Shown here in pieces: positions 17,210 to 25,729 of a stretch of DNA of 64,000 nucleotides (positions within the stretch are counted from its first letter, which is position 1; every line of letters begins with the position of its first letter). The notes under the pieces were generated by a model. That model saw only the letters and a list, made by a program, of their open reading frames with translations, was not told the DNA's origin and made no database searches. Source of the DNA: GCA-002793235 sp965267355 (GTDB lineage Bacteria; Bacteroidota; Bacteroidia; Flavobacteriales_E; Vicingaceae); the NCBI GenBank assembly GCA_965267355.1, contig OZ253956.1, positions 806,001 to 870,000 on the forward strand, given 5' to 3'. A program made the translations under genes and the position numbers.

Positions 17210-19741
17210 ATGAAATATTTACTTGCTGTTTTACTTATTTTTAGTCTATTTACTTTAAAATCTCAAAACGGTACTTGTTTAACAGCAGACCCTATTTGTG
17301 TTGGTTCTCAAGTAACTTTCCCTGCGGGAACCAATACTGGTACTGCAGAACCAGGCCCTGATTACGGTTGTTTACTTACACAACCAAACCCTGCGTGGTT
17401 TTATTTTGAGATTGATCAGGGAGGAAACTTAGAAGTTGAAATATCTAATAGTCAAAATGAAGATATTGATTTCATTTTATGGGGGCCTTTCGCAGACCAA
17501 ACATCACCTTGTACAGCACTTCTAACAGCAGGTAATACCGTTGATTGTAGCTATTCAACATCGGCCACTGAAACATCTTTTATAGCAGGAGCAAATCCAG
17601 GGGAAGTTTATATTATGATGATTACCAATTTCTCAAATAACAATACCGACATAACCTTTACCCCTACAGGACCTACTACAGCCACCACAAATTGTGCTAT
17701 AGTATGCCCTAATGTTGATTTTGGTGTTTTTAATAGTGGTACTGGAAATATCGATCCATTAAGTGCAACTTATAGCTGTGATGATGCCGCTATTGTCTTA
17801 TATGCCGATCAAGATGGTTTTACTGGAGGAAAAGCTATAACACCTGGATATGTTGTAAAGGTTTTTCCAAATAATGCTATTGCAACAAATAGTATAGAGT
17901 TTTTTCAAGATGGTGCTTCTTTAGGTGGTTATGGAAGCATTGGAACTGATTCTAATGGAAACCCTTGGGTTGGCCCCGTTGGGGCGAGCACTAATTTTTC
18001 TGGAGCAATGTCATATGTTTCACCTTCTGCAAACTCTCCCGGACATCAAATACAGCTTTGTAATAATACAGCTGGTGCTAATAGCACATACGAGGTGTAT
18101 GATTTACACAGTGGTACTCTATTAGCTTCTGGCACGTGGAATGGTGGAGTAGGTTGTCAAACCATTTTAGTATCCCCACCTCCTACTTTAACAGGTTTAG
18201 CAACATGGTCTACAACTTGTGGGGCTAGTGCCTTACCTGTAATTACTGATTGGGGAGCGGCCGTTTTTGATCCAAGCACAATCCCTCCAGGAACTACCTG
18301 TGATATTACCTATTCATGGGATGCTCAAAATGGGAATTGTGCAGGTACATCTACTCAAACCGTAACGATTACCTCACCTTATACTGCTGGTTTTAATTAT
18401 AGTTCAACTAATTACTGTGAAAACGAAAATAGCCCAACCCCTACAATTACAGGAACTACTGGAGGAACTTTTACAAGTTACCCTTCAGGTCTTTCTTTAA
18501 ACTCAAGTTCAGGGCAAATTAACTTAAACTTAAGTTCCCCTGGTTCTTATACTGTAACCTATACCCTTGGTTCAGGAACATGTAGCGACTCAACCAGTCA
18601 ATCTGTTGTTATAGATAGTATTCCTAATATAACCCCTCTTGCTATAATTGGGTGTGATAGTGTTTCTTATGATGGGAATACTTATTATACTAGTACTATG
18701 GTGAATGACACCGCTTTTGGTAGTGCTGCTAACGGGTGTGATAGCATTACTAATCAACAAATCATCATTAATAATTCCGTAACTATTACTCCAACGGCTA
18801 TTGTAAGCTGTGACAGTACTACTTATAATGGTAATACTTACTTTACCACTACTATGGTTAATGATACTGCTTTCGGTGGTGCTGCTAATGGTTGTGATAG
18901 TATTACAAATCAACAAATCATCATTAATAATACTGTAATCAATGCTCCTAACGTTATTATAGGCTGTGACAGTATTTCATACAACGGCAACACCTATTTT
19001 ACTAGTATCTTGGTGAGTGATACTGCTTTTGGTGGGGCTGCTAATGGTTGTGATAGTATCACCAATCAGATGATAAACATCAGTAATACTATTGTAAATA
19101 CTCCTACTGCCATAGAAAGTTGCGACAGTGTTTCTTACAACGGTAATATTTATATCACCAATACTATGGTGAGTGATACTGCTGTTAATGGAGCTGTTAA
19201 TGGATGTGACAGTATCACTAATCAGCAAATCATAATTAATAGTTCTCCTATTGTAACTTTTAATCCTTTTAATCCAGATACTGTTTGTACAAATTCTGGA
19301 ATTATTACCTTAACTAATGGAAGTCCTAGTGGTGGTTCATATAGTGGAAATGGCGTTTCAGGAAATACTTTTGACCCTGCAATTGCAGGAGCTGGTTTAC
19401 ACTATATCATATATAATTACACAGATATAAATAATTGTTCCGCACAAGACTCATCTCAAATATTTGTTGAAGTATGTACAGGTTTAGATTCTCCTAGTTC
19501 AAATAGTTTAACAACAAAAATATTCCCAAATCCGACTAAAGGAATATTTACACTTAAAGTTAACCCTGCATTTATTAACTCTAGAATTAGAATTATAGAT
19601 GTTGTTGGAGCTATTGTATTTGAATCGAAAATTAAATCTGAAATCACTCAGATTAGCTTAGAAAATAGAACTAAAGGATTATACTTTGTTATTCTGGATA
19701 ATGATGATAAAAAATCTGTTAGTAAACTGATTATGGAGTAA
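17210..19741 (+). CDS. T9SS-secreted adhesin-like protein with four 52-residue repeats
   Basis: An 843-aa surface protein. The signal peptide (MKYLLAVLLIFSLFTLKSQ) is followed by a Cys-containing beta-sandwich typical of Bacteroidota adhesins (NGTCLTADPICVGSQVTF...NPAWFYFEID, residues 20-150), a second beta domain with GxxG turns and, at about residues 480-690, four tandem repeats (C-D-S-x-(S/T)-Y-(N/D)-G-N-x-Y ... NGCDSITNQ). The end is a type A T9SS signal (IFPNPTKGIFTLKV...GLYFVIL). Repeats and sorting signal point to a cell-surface or matrix role. The stop codon is separated by one base from that of the convergent rlmN. Confidence 0.85.
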   Translation: MKYLLAVLLIFSLFTLKSQNGTCLTADPICVGSQVTFPAGTNTGTAEPGPDYGCLLTQPNPAWFYFEIDQGGNLEVEISNSQNEDIDFILWGPFADQTSPCTALLTAGNTVDCSYSTSATETSFIAGANPGEVYIMMITNFSNNNTDITFTPTGPTTATTNCAIVCPNVDFGVFNSGTGNIDPLSATYSCDDAAIVLYADQDGFTGGKAITPGYVVKVFPNNAIATNSIEFFQDGASLGGYGSIGTDSNGNPWVGPVGASTNFSGAMSYVSPSANSPGHQIQLCNNTAGANSTYEVYDLHSGTLLASGTWNGGVGCQTILVSPPPTLTGLATWSTTCGASALPVITDWGAAVFDPSTIPPGTTCDITYSWDAQNGNCAGTSTQTVTITSPYTAGFNYSSTNYCENENSPTPTITGTTGGTFTSYPSGLSLNSSSGQINLNLSSPGSYTVTYTLGSGTCSDSTSQSVVIDSIPNITPLAIIGCDSVSYDGNTYYTSTMVNDTAFGSAANGCDSITNQQIIINNSVTITPTAIVSCDSTTYNGNTYFTTTMVNDTAFGGAANGCDSITNQQIIINNTVINAPNVIIGCDSISYNGNTYFTSILVSDTAFGGAANGCDSITNQMINISNTIVNTPTAIESCDSVSYNGNIYITNTMVSDTAVNGAVNGCDSITNQQIIINSSPIVTFNPFNPDTVCTNSGIITLTNGSPSGGSYSGNGVSGNTFDPAIAGAGLHYIIYNYTDINNCSAQDSSQIFVEVCTGLDSPSSNSLTTKIFPNPTKGIFTLKVNPAFINSRIRIIDVVGAIVFESKIKSEITQISLENRTKGLYFVILDNDDKKSVSKLIME
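18650..19273 (+). repeat. Four tandem 156-bp coding repeats
   Basis: Units begin at about 18650, 18806, 18962 and 19118, an exact 156-bp (52-codon) period. Each encodes a variant of (G/S)CDSxSYNGNTYFTSTMV, NDTAFGGAANGCDSITNQQI and a 10-residue linker. DNA identity is lower than protein identity, so the array is old. The last unit is the most diverged. Confidence 0.85.
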
Positions 19742-19742
19742 A

Positions 19743-20795
19743 TTAGTTTACGGCTTTATTTTTATTAGCTAGCTGTCCACAAGCAGCATCAATGTCTTTT
19801 CCTCTGCTTCTACGAACATTTACAATTAAGTTAAATGTATTTTCTAAAAAAGCTGCGAACTTATCTGTTTTTTCGCTGTCTGCTTTTTCAAATTCAGCAT
19901 CATCTATCGGGTTATATTCTATAATGTTAATTTTACAAGGCACACACTTACAGAACTCTGCCAGTTCTTTAGCATCTTCTAAACTATCGTTAAAGTCTTT
20001 GAAAATGATATATTCAAAAGTTGGCCGCGTGCCTGTTTTTTCATAGAAATATTTTAGTGCCTCTTGTAAAGAGGATAACGAATTTTGTTCATTGATGGGC
20101 ATGATCTCACTTCGCTTTGCATCATTTGCCGCATGTAATGATAAAGCCAAATTAAATTTCACTTCATCATCTCCAAGTTTTTTTATCATTTTAGCAATGC
20201 CTGCTGTAGAAATGGTAATTCGTTTGGGGGACATCCCAAGACCATCAGGTGAAGAAATTAATTCCACCGATTTCAACACATTTTTATAGTTCAGCAGTGG
20301 TTCTCCCATTCCCATATAAACAATGTTGCTCAATGGTGTTTGATAATGTTTTTCTGCTTGTTTTTTAATTAATGCCACTTGGTCAAAAATTTCTTCAGCT
20401 TCTATGTTCCTTAATCGATCTAGCTTTCCTGTTGCACAAAATCTACATGTTAAACTGCAACCTACTTGACTAGAGATACAAGCCGTCATTCTTTTTGTAG
20501 TTGGAATTAAAACCCCTTCTGTAATCTTTCCATCATATAATTTAAAAGCGTTTTTAATAGTTCTATCAGAACTTATTTGTTCTTCTGCTATAGTAACCAC
20601 ATTGATATAGAAATACTCTTCTAAAAGCTCTCTGGTAGAAGAAGAAATATTCTTCATTGCATCAAAAGAAGTTACTTGTTTTTTCCATAGCCATTCAAAA
20701 ACTTGTTTAGCACGAAATGCTTTCTCACCATTTTCTGTAAAAAATTGTTTTAGCTCTTCAAGCTCTATTGCTCTTATGTTTTGTTTATCAGACAT
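19743..20795 (-). CDS. rlmN: 23S rRNA (adenine-C2) methyltransferase, radical SAM
   Basis: A 350-aa RlmN that methylates C2 of A2503 in 23S rRNA (and A37 of some tRNAs in other bacteria). Visible are the substrate-binding N-terminal region (AFRAKQVFEWLW), the 4Fe-4S motif C-x3-C-x2-C in SLTCRFCATG, the SAM-contacting region NIVYMGMGEPLLNY, an SLHAAND block and the C-terminal catalytic Cys in DIDAACGQL. Length is normal for the family. A TTG-N18-TACCTTTG promoter ends 5 nt before the ATG, so the mRNA is probably leaderless. Confidence 0.97.
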   Translation of the reverse strand: MSDKQNIRAIELEELKQFFTENGEKAFRAKQVFEWLWKKQVTSFDAMKNISSSTRELLEEYFYINVVTIAEEQISSDRTIKNAFKLYDGKITEGVLIPTTKRMTACISSQVGCSLTCRFCATGKLDRLRNIEAEEIFDQVALIKKQAEKHYQTPLSNIVYMGMGEPLLNYKNVLKSVELISSPDGLGMSPKRITISTAGIAKMIKKLGDDEVKFNLALSLHAANDAKRSEIMPINEQNSLSSLQEALKYFYEKTGTRPTFEYIIFKDFNDSLEDAKELAEFCKCVPCKINIIEYNPIDDAEFEKADSEKTDKFAAFLENTFNLIVNVRRSRGKDIDAACGQLANKNKAVN

Positions 20796-20800
20796 TGATG

Positions 20801-20829
20801 CAAAGGTAAGATTACAATTGGCAACACAA
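20801..20829 (-). promoter_or_regulatory. Promoter of rlmN (TTG-N18-TACCTTTG), leaderless layout
   Basis: On the minus strand TTG (20827-20829) is followed after 18 nt by TACCTTTG (20801-20808), a full match to TAnnTTTG. Transcription should begin about 3-5 nt later, at or within 2 nt of the A of the ATG (20795). Confidence 0.65.
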
Positions 20830-20849
20830 GGCTTTGACTAAGAAAATGA

Positions 20850-20857
20850 TATTTTTG
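20850..20857 (+). promoter_or_regulatory. Candidate -7 box (TATTTTTG) of the amidohydrolase gene, leaderless layout
   Basis: TATTTTTG fits TAnnTTTG and ends 4 nt before the ATG at 20862, so the transcript would start at the initiation codon. A TTTG at 20833-20836 is too close (13 nt) to be a standard -33 element. Confidence 0.45.
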
Positions 20858-20861
20858 AATC

Positions 20862-22028
20862 ATGATTGTAACTGCAGATTATATTTTTACTGGTAATAAC
20901 TCTCTTATTAAAAATGGGATTGTTATTACTGATAAACACGGGAAAATTGAAGCAGTTATTGACCCTTCTAAACAGGAAAAACCAGCAGGAAAAATCATTA
21001 AACACAAAGGGATTATTTGCCCTGGTTTTATTAATACTCACTGTCATCTTGAGCTTTCTTACCTAAAGGGGAAAGTTGCTGAAAACACACAATTATCTGG
21101 CTTCGTTGATGAGCTAATGACAGTACGAGATAATTTTTCAGTTGAAGAACGTTTATTGGCAGTTAACAATGCTGATGAAGAAATGTATAACAATGGCATT
21201 GTAGCAGTTGGAGATATTAGTAATGGGTCATCTACATTTCAGCAAAAAAAGCAATCTAAAATTAAATATCATACTTTTATTGAAGTTTTTGGTTTAAATT
21301 CGTTAGAAGCTAAAAACATTTATGAGAGGACTAAACAGTTAAAGCAAAGTTATTTCAGCACAAATCATATTTCAATAACCCCTCATGCTCCTTATTCATT
21401 ATCAAATTCACTAAAAGAGCTGATCAACCAAGAGCATAATGAATTAATGACCATACATAATCAGGAAACAGAAAGTGAAAATGAACTGTTCAAAAGTGGC
21501 TCAGGTGCTTTATTTAATCAAATATCAAAATTTAGCGAAGAGATAAAAAACTGGCAACCAACTGGTAAAAACTCACTTCCATCTTATTTAGCCAGTTATA
21601 ATAGAAATCAAAGAGTTTTATTGGTCCACAACACGTTTACCAATCAATTAGATATTGATTTTGCTAAAAATTTGAGTGATAAAATCTACTGGTGTTTTTG
21701 CCCTAATGCTAATCTATACATTGAAGGAACACAACCTGATTATAGTTTATTTTTAGATGAAAAATGTACTATAGGTACTGATAGTTTAGCCTCAAATTGG
21801 AGCCTTTCAGTTTTAGATGAACTTAAAACTATCCAACAAAAAAATGAAAAAATTGGATTAGAAAAGCTATTGAAATGGGCAACAATAAATGGTGCTAAAT
21901 TTTTAGGCTTTGATAATGAGTTCGGTAGTCTTGATGTTGGGAAAACTCCAGGAATAAACCTAATTGAAAATGTTGATTTGGAAAAAGTTAAACTTACTGA
22001 TAATACAAAAGTTTCTAAATTAATCTAA
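20862..22028 (+). CDS. Amidohydrolase-superfamily metal-dependent deaminase/hydrolase
   Basis: A 388-aa member of the TRZ/ATZ-type amidohydrolases (guanine deaminase, S-adenosylhomocysteine deaminase, aminofutalosine deaminase). Metal ligands are visible: H-x-H in FINTHCHLELS (about residue 60), His in TPHAPYSLS, His in MTIHNQETESE (with the following acidic residues) and Asp in IGTDSLASN. The N-terminal strand DYIFTGNNSLIKNGIVI and the final NGAKFLGFDNEFGSLDVGK are the usual small beta-sandwich pieces. I cannot tell the substrate. Its neighbours give no pathway context. The frame starts 4 nt after a -7-like box. Confidence 0.85.
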   Translation: MIVTADYIFTGNNSLIKNGIVITDKHGKIEAVIDPSKQEKPAGKIIKHKGIICPGFINTHCHLELSYLKGKVAENTQLSGFVDELMTVRDNFSVEERLLAVNNADEEMYNNGIVAVGDISNGSSTFQQKKQSKIKYHTFIEVFGLNSLEAKNIYERTKQLKQSYFSTNHISITPHAPYSLSNSLKELINQEHNELMTIHNQETESENELFKSGSGALFNQISKFSEEIKNWQPTGKNSLPSYLASYNRNQRVLLVHNTFTNQLDIDFAKNLSDKIYWCFCPNANLYIEGTQPDYSLFLDEKCTIGTDSLASNWSLSVLDELKTIQQKNEKIGLEKLLKWATINGAKFLGFDNEFGSLDVGKTPGINLIENVDLEKVKLTDNTKVSKLI

Positions 22029-22072
22029 TAGTGACTTTTTTTACTTTTTGAGTCTTAATATAAAAGACGATT

Positions 22073-22540
22073 ATGAGAAAACAATTATTAGTAGTAGCTT
22101 TTATAGGTATTAATTTAATAGCATTTGCTCAAACTGACTTGAATAATGAGGCTATTGTTAAATTAAACAACCAAATAACAGCCTTAACTGAATCAAAACA
22201 AGAACTAATAGCTAAAAACGAAGAATTATTAGCTAAAACCGAGCAACTCAAACATGAAGTTAAGAGTAAAAAGGTTGACTTTAAATCTCAACAAAATAAA
22301 ATTGATGATAGTAATAATGAATTAATAGAGCGCATTTCTGATAATAAAAGTATAGCAAAGACGACAAAAAAAAGAGATAAGCTTTTAAAAAAGAATCAAA
22401 AATTATCTACTGAAATTACCAAGCTAAATAAGAAGATAACTAAAAACAAAAAAACAATTAAGAAAAACAAAAAGTCTATTAAAAAGTATGATGCTAAAAC
22501 TATAAAAACGAAAAGAAAGATAGAAAAACTATCATCATAG
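22073..22540 (+). CDS. Exported lysine-rich coiled-coil protein
   Basis: A 155-aa protein with a signal peptide (MRKQLLVVAFIGINLIAFAQ) and then an uninterrupted heptad-like coiled coil very rich in Lys, Asn, Glu and Thr (for example LNNQITALTESKQELIAKNE, later KKNQKLSTEITKLNKKITKN). There is no catalytic motif. A structural or nucleic-acid/anion-binding periplasmic role is conceivable but unsupported. The 3' end overlaps ispD by 6 nt, tail to tail. Confidence 0.72.
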   Translation: MRKQLLVVAFIGINLIAFAQTDLNNEAIVKLNNQITALTESKQELIAKNEELLAKTEQLKHEVKSKKVDFKSQQNKIDDSNNELIERISDNKSIAKTTKKRDKLLKKNQKLSTEITKLNKKITKNKKTIKKNKKSIKKYDAKTIKTKRKIEKLSS

Positions 22541-23203
22541 TTTAGCTTTTGCTATCAATAAATCTTGTTGAGTAGTAATTTTAATGTTCTCTTGATTTCC
22601 TTCAACCAGGTTGATGGTCTCTCCTAACTGTTCAACAACTGAAGCATCATCTGTAAAAGAACTATCAAACTCTTGTTCGTAGGCTTTTAAAATAATTTCT
22701 GATTGAAAACATTGTGGAGTTTGAACTACTTTATAACAACTTCGAGTTACCGCTTTATTGGTTCCTTTTTGCTTAGAAACAAAACGAAGTGATTCGACTA
22801 CATCAACAACAGGAATAGCATTTCCTTTTTCCTCTGCTGTTTGATAGCAAACCTTGATTGTTTCATCTGTTACTAAAGGCCTGACTCCATCATGAATACC
22901 AACCACCCCCTCGCTTTTAATTAGTCCTAAGGCATTTTTTACAGAATGGAAACGTGTTTCCCCCCCTTTTACAATATGGTGAGGAACGTTTACAAAAGAG
23001 TATTTATAACAAAGCTCCTCCCAGAAGTCAATTTGATTTTCGGGAAGAGCCAGTATAATTTTAATTTCAGGAAAAGTTGTTCTAAACTTTTCTATGGTAT
23101 GCATTAAAATAGGTTTACCTTTAATTTCAATGAACTGCTTGGGGATATCTCCTCCCATTCGTTCTCCTTTACCTCCAGCAACTATTATTGCATACTTATG
23201 CAT
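22535..23203 (-). CDS. ispD: 2-C-methyl-D-erythritol 4-phosphate cytidylyltransferase
   Basis: A 222-aa IspD of the MEP isoprenoid pathway, forming CDP-methylerythritol from MEP and CTP. The nucleotide-binding start KYAIIVAGGKGERMGGDIPK, the HDGVRPLVT block, TPQCF and the TDDASVVE motif are all present. Length is normal. It lies 2 nt after the four-helix-bundle gene, in a unit led by queA. Confidence 0.96.
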   Translation of the reverse strand: MHKYAIIVAGGKGERMGGDIPKQFIEIKGKPILMHTIEKFRTTFPEIKIILALPENQIDFWEELCYKYSFVNVPHHIVKGGETRFHSVKNALGLIKSEGVVGIHDGVRPLVTDETIKVCYQTAEEKGNAIPVVDVVESLRFVSKQKGTNKAVTRSCYKVVQTPQCFQSEIILKAYEQEFDSSFTDDASVVEQLGETINLVEGNQENIKITTQQDLLIAKAKL

Positions 23204-23205
23204 TT

Positions 23206-23721
23206 TTAAGCATTCGTCAACTCATCAGAACTAAAAAACTCATCAGCAGAAGCAGTAAAAGAGTTTCCATTAGCCTCCTCTGTTTGCTCTACTTGTTCTT
23301 TATTACCATCAACTTCTTCTGAGTTATTATGGTTATTTGAATAATTATTATTGCCCTCATTATCAGATTTTCTTCTTCCGATAGATCGAATGTAGGCATT
23401 TAGCATTCTATGAATTTTTTCAATAAACTCTAATAATTCTTCTGCTTCTTCTCCCCCAATTAACTCTCTGTCTTTAGATTTTATTAACCATCCTTTGGTT
23501 TTTAAAAGATAGCCTCTAGAAATATAACAATAGTGTTTTTTATCTTTAAAGTTGTAACGTCCGTAGCCTGCAGCTATGTTGCCAGAAATAGCATCAGCTG
23601 ATTGGGTAAAAGATTTTGCCATAGCGTCTTTTTCAAATCCTTCCCACTTGTTTACAATATCCCAAATACGTTGTTCAAAATCTAAACATTCTTGGTAAAG
23701 TTTAAGGTCTTCAAGTTTCAT
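23206..23721 (-). CDS. Four-helix-bundle protein (S23/IVP family) with Asn/Glu-rich tail
   Basis: The first ~120 of 171 residues match the family first seen as proteins encoded in 23S rRNA intervening sequences (MKLEDLKLYQECLDFEQRIW, AMAKSFTQSADAISGNIAAG, YGRYNFKDKKHYCYISRGYL). The family forms a small four-helix bundle of unknown biochemical role. The last ~50 residues are a low-complexity acidic and Asn-rich tail (NEGNNNYSNNHNNSEEVDGN) that the family usually lacks. Here the gene is not in an rRNA gene but between queA (43 nt) and ispD (2 nt), so it is co-transcribed with housekeeping genes. Confidence 0.85.
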   Translation of the reverse strand: MKLEDLKLYQECLDFEQRIWDIVNKWEGFEKDAMAKSFTQSADAISGNIAAGYGRYNFKDKKHYCYISRGYLLKTKGWLIKSKDRELIGGEEAEELLEFIEKIHRMLNAYIRSIGRRKSDNEGNNNYSNNHNNSEEVDGNKEQVEQTEEANGNSFTASADEFFSSDELTNA

Positions 23722-23764
23722 TTTAATTGTTTTAAAGTTAATATATTTTATTTTGCCTTTCCTA

Positions 23765-24811
23765 TTACAAAATTAGCATTGCATCACCATAAGTATAAAA
23801 ACGATATTTCTCCTTAATGGCTTCTTTGTATGCTTTCATGATTAAATCGTAGCCTCCAAATGCACAAGTCATCATTAGTAAAGTTGACTCTGGTGTGTGG
23901 AAATTAGTAATCATACATGTTGCCAAGCTAAAATCATATGGAGGGAAAATAAATTTATTCGTCCATCCGCTAAAAGGTTTTAAGTATCCATCAGTTGAAA
24001 CGGATGATTCTAAAGAACGCATTGATGTAGTACCAACGGAACAAATTTTCTTTTTATTCTTTTTAGCATTATTTACTTGATCTACACATTCTTGAGGAAT
24101 ATGAATTTCCTCAGAATCCATTTTATGCTTGGTTAAATCTTCTACCTCAACTGGGCGGAAAGTTCCTAAACCGACATGCAAGGTTAAATGGGCAAAATCA
24201 ACCCCTTTGATTTCTAGTCTTTTTAGTAAATGCTTACTAAAGTGTAATCCTGCCGTAGGTGCAGCAACTGCCCCTTCATTTTTTGCATAAACTGTTTGGT
24301 AACGTTCTGCATCCTCTGGTTCTACCTCTCTTTTAATGTATTTTGGAATTGGCGTTTCTCCTAATTTTTCAATTATTGCTTTGAACTCCTCATAAGGACC
24401 GTCAAATAAAAAACGTAACGTTCTTCCTCTAGAGGTGGTGTTGTCAATAACCTCAGCAACTAAATCATCATCTCCAAAATATAGTTTGTTTCCTATTCTG
24501 ATTTTTCTTGCAGGATCAACCAACACATCCCACAATAAACTCTCTCTATTCAATTCTCTTAATAAGAAAACTTCTATTCTGGCTCCTGTTTTTTCTTTAT
24601 TCCCATACATTCTTGCTGGAAAAACTTTGGTGTCATTCATCACCAATAAATCACCTTCATCAAAATAATCTAACACATCTTTAAATTTTCTGTGTTCGAT
24701 TTCTCCGGTTTCTCTATGAACAACCATTAACCTGGCTTCTTCTCTTTCATCTGCAGGCCTTTCTGCTAATAATTCTTCTGGAAGTGTAAACTTGAACTTT
24801 GATAATTTCAT
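23765..24811 (-). CDS. queA: S-adenosylmethionine:tRNA ribosyltransferase-isomerase
   Basis: A 348-aa QueA that transfers and isomerises the ribose of SAM onto preQ1 in tRNA to give epoxyqueuosine. The family blocks are clear: N-terminal FTLPEELLAERPADEREEAR, VMNDTKVFPARMYG, the central AAPTAGLHF (SAM/ribosyl site) and DLTKHKMDSEEIHIP, and C-terminal TNFHTPESTLLMM with AFGGYDLIMKAYKEAI. It is led by a strong TTG-N19-TACATTTG promoter. Confidence 0.97.
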   Translation of the reverse strand: MKLSKFKFTLPEELLAERPADEREEARLMVVHRETGEIEHRKFKDVLDYFDEGDLLVMNDTKVFPARMYGNKEKTGARIEVFLLRELNRESLLWDVLVDPARKIRIGNKLYFGDDDLVAEVIDNTTSRGRTLRFLFDGPYEEFKAIIEKLGETPIPKYIKREVEPEDAERYQTVYAKNEGAVAAPTAGLHFSKHLLKRLEIKGVDFAHLTLHVGLGTFRPVEVEDLTKHKMDSEEIHIPQECVDQVNNAKKNKKKICSVGTTSMRSLESSVSTDGYLKPFSGWTNKFIFPPYDFSLATCMITNFHTPESTLLMMTCAFGGYDLIMKAYKEAIKEKYRFYTYGDAMLIL

Positions 24812-24842
24812 CTGTACTTATTTACGTAAAAATATAAGGCTG

Positions 24843-24872
24843 CAAATGTAATAATATATAACCGAAAATCAA
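24843..24872 (-). promoter_or_regulatory. Promoter of queA (TTG-N19-TACATTTG)
   Basis: On the minus strand TTG (24870-24872) is followed after 19 nt by TACATTTG (24843-24850), matching both Bacteroidota promoter elements. The box ends 31 nt before the queA ATG. Confidence 0.7.
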
Positions 24873-24907
24873 GTTTAATTTAATAAAGCTTCTTGCTGTT
24901 TTAGCAT

Positions 24908-24937
24908 AAAAAAAGCCTCTTTTCAGAGGCTTTTTTT
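24908..24937. terminator. Perfect terminator overlapping the hemD stop codon
   Basis: A7-GCCTCT (24908-24920), loop TTTC, AGAGGC-T7 (24925-24937): a 13-bp stem with A and T flanks that works in either direction. Two bases of the hemD stop codon (complement of 24936-24938) lie in the A-rich 5' arm of the minus-strand hairpin, so translation ends on the terminator. Confidence 0.85.
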
Positions 24938-25697
24938 ATCTTTTCTTGCCGTTTTTGTTGGCTTTTTTAATATAAAGCTCCAACGCTCTAGTCATCGATG
25001 GTGACTCAGGTTGTGGAGCGGCAATATCAATTTTAAGACCTGCATCCTCCGCTGCTTTGGCTGTAGTTGGTCCAAAAACTGCAATTCTGGTTTCGTTTTG
25101 CTTAAAATCAGGAAAATTCTGATATAATGACTTTATTCCTGAAGGACTAAAGAAAACCAAAACATCATAGTTTACATCTTTTAAATCAGATAAATCACTA
25201 CAAACTGTACGATATAAAGTAGCGCATTTAAATTCAATACCATTCTCCTCCAATAAATTTGGAATGTTAGAACGTAAAATATCAGAACATGGCAATAAAA
25301 ATTTACAATCTTTATGCTTTTTAATTAGCGGAATTAAATCAGCAAAAGTTTGCTGACCATGGAAAATTTTACGTTTACGATAAACAATATACTTCTGTAA
25401 ATAAAAAGCTGTAGCTTCAGAAATACAGAAATATTTCATATCATCTGGCACTTTTACCCTGGATTCTTCAGCTGCTCTAAAATAATGGTCAATAGCATTA
25501 CGACTAGTAAAAATTACTGCGTTAAAATCTAATAGGTTAATTCTTTGCTGACGAAATTCCTTTGCAGGAACCCCTTCTACATGAATAAAAGGCCTGAAAT
25601 CAATTTTTACTTTGCAGTTTTCTGCCAAATCAAAATATGGCGATTTTTCCGTTTGTGGTTTCGGTTGTGATACTAAAACACTCTTTACTTTCAACAT
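24936..25697 (-). CDS. hemD: Uroporphyrinogen-III synthase
   Basis: A 253-aa HemD-fold protein that cyclises hydroxymethylbilane to uroporphyrinogen III in haem synthesis. The family is poorly conserved; supporting blocks are the two-domain layout, AVIFTSRNAIDHYF (domain 1), a CKFLLPCSDILRSNIPNLL segment, VLVFFSPSGIKSLYQNF and AVFGPTTAKAAEDAGLKI near the C-terminus. In Bacteroidota hemD is usually next to a DUF4271 gene, as here. A TACATTTG box inside the upstream gene (25785-25792) may give it a promoter of its own. Confidence 0.9.
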   Translation of the reverse strand: MLKVKSVLVSQPKPQTEKSPYFDLAENCKVKIDFRPFIHVEGVPAKEFRQQRINLLDFNAVIFTSRNAIDHYFRAAEESRVKVPDDMKYFCISEATAFYLQKYIVYRKRKIFHGQQTFADLIPLIKKHKDCKFLLPCSDILRSNIPNLLEENGIEFKCATLYRTVCSDLSDLKDVNYDVLVFFSPSGIKSLYQNFPDFKQNETRIAVFGPTTAKAAEDAGLKIDIAAPQPESPSMTRALELYIKKANKNGKKR

Positions 25698-25729
25698 TTG
25701 CCTTCTTTCTTTTTTAGGTCGAATTTGCT

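Noticed and set aside
18590..19228. Antisense open frames through the adhesin repeats
   Set aside because: They mirror the low-complexity 156-bp repeats, have no start context and encode only repetitive Ile/Ser/Thr-rich sequence.
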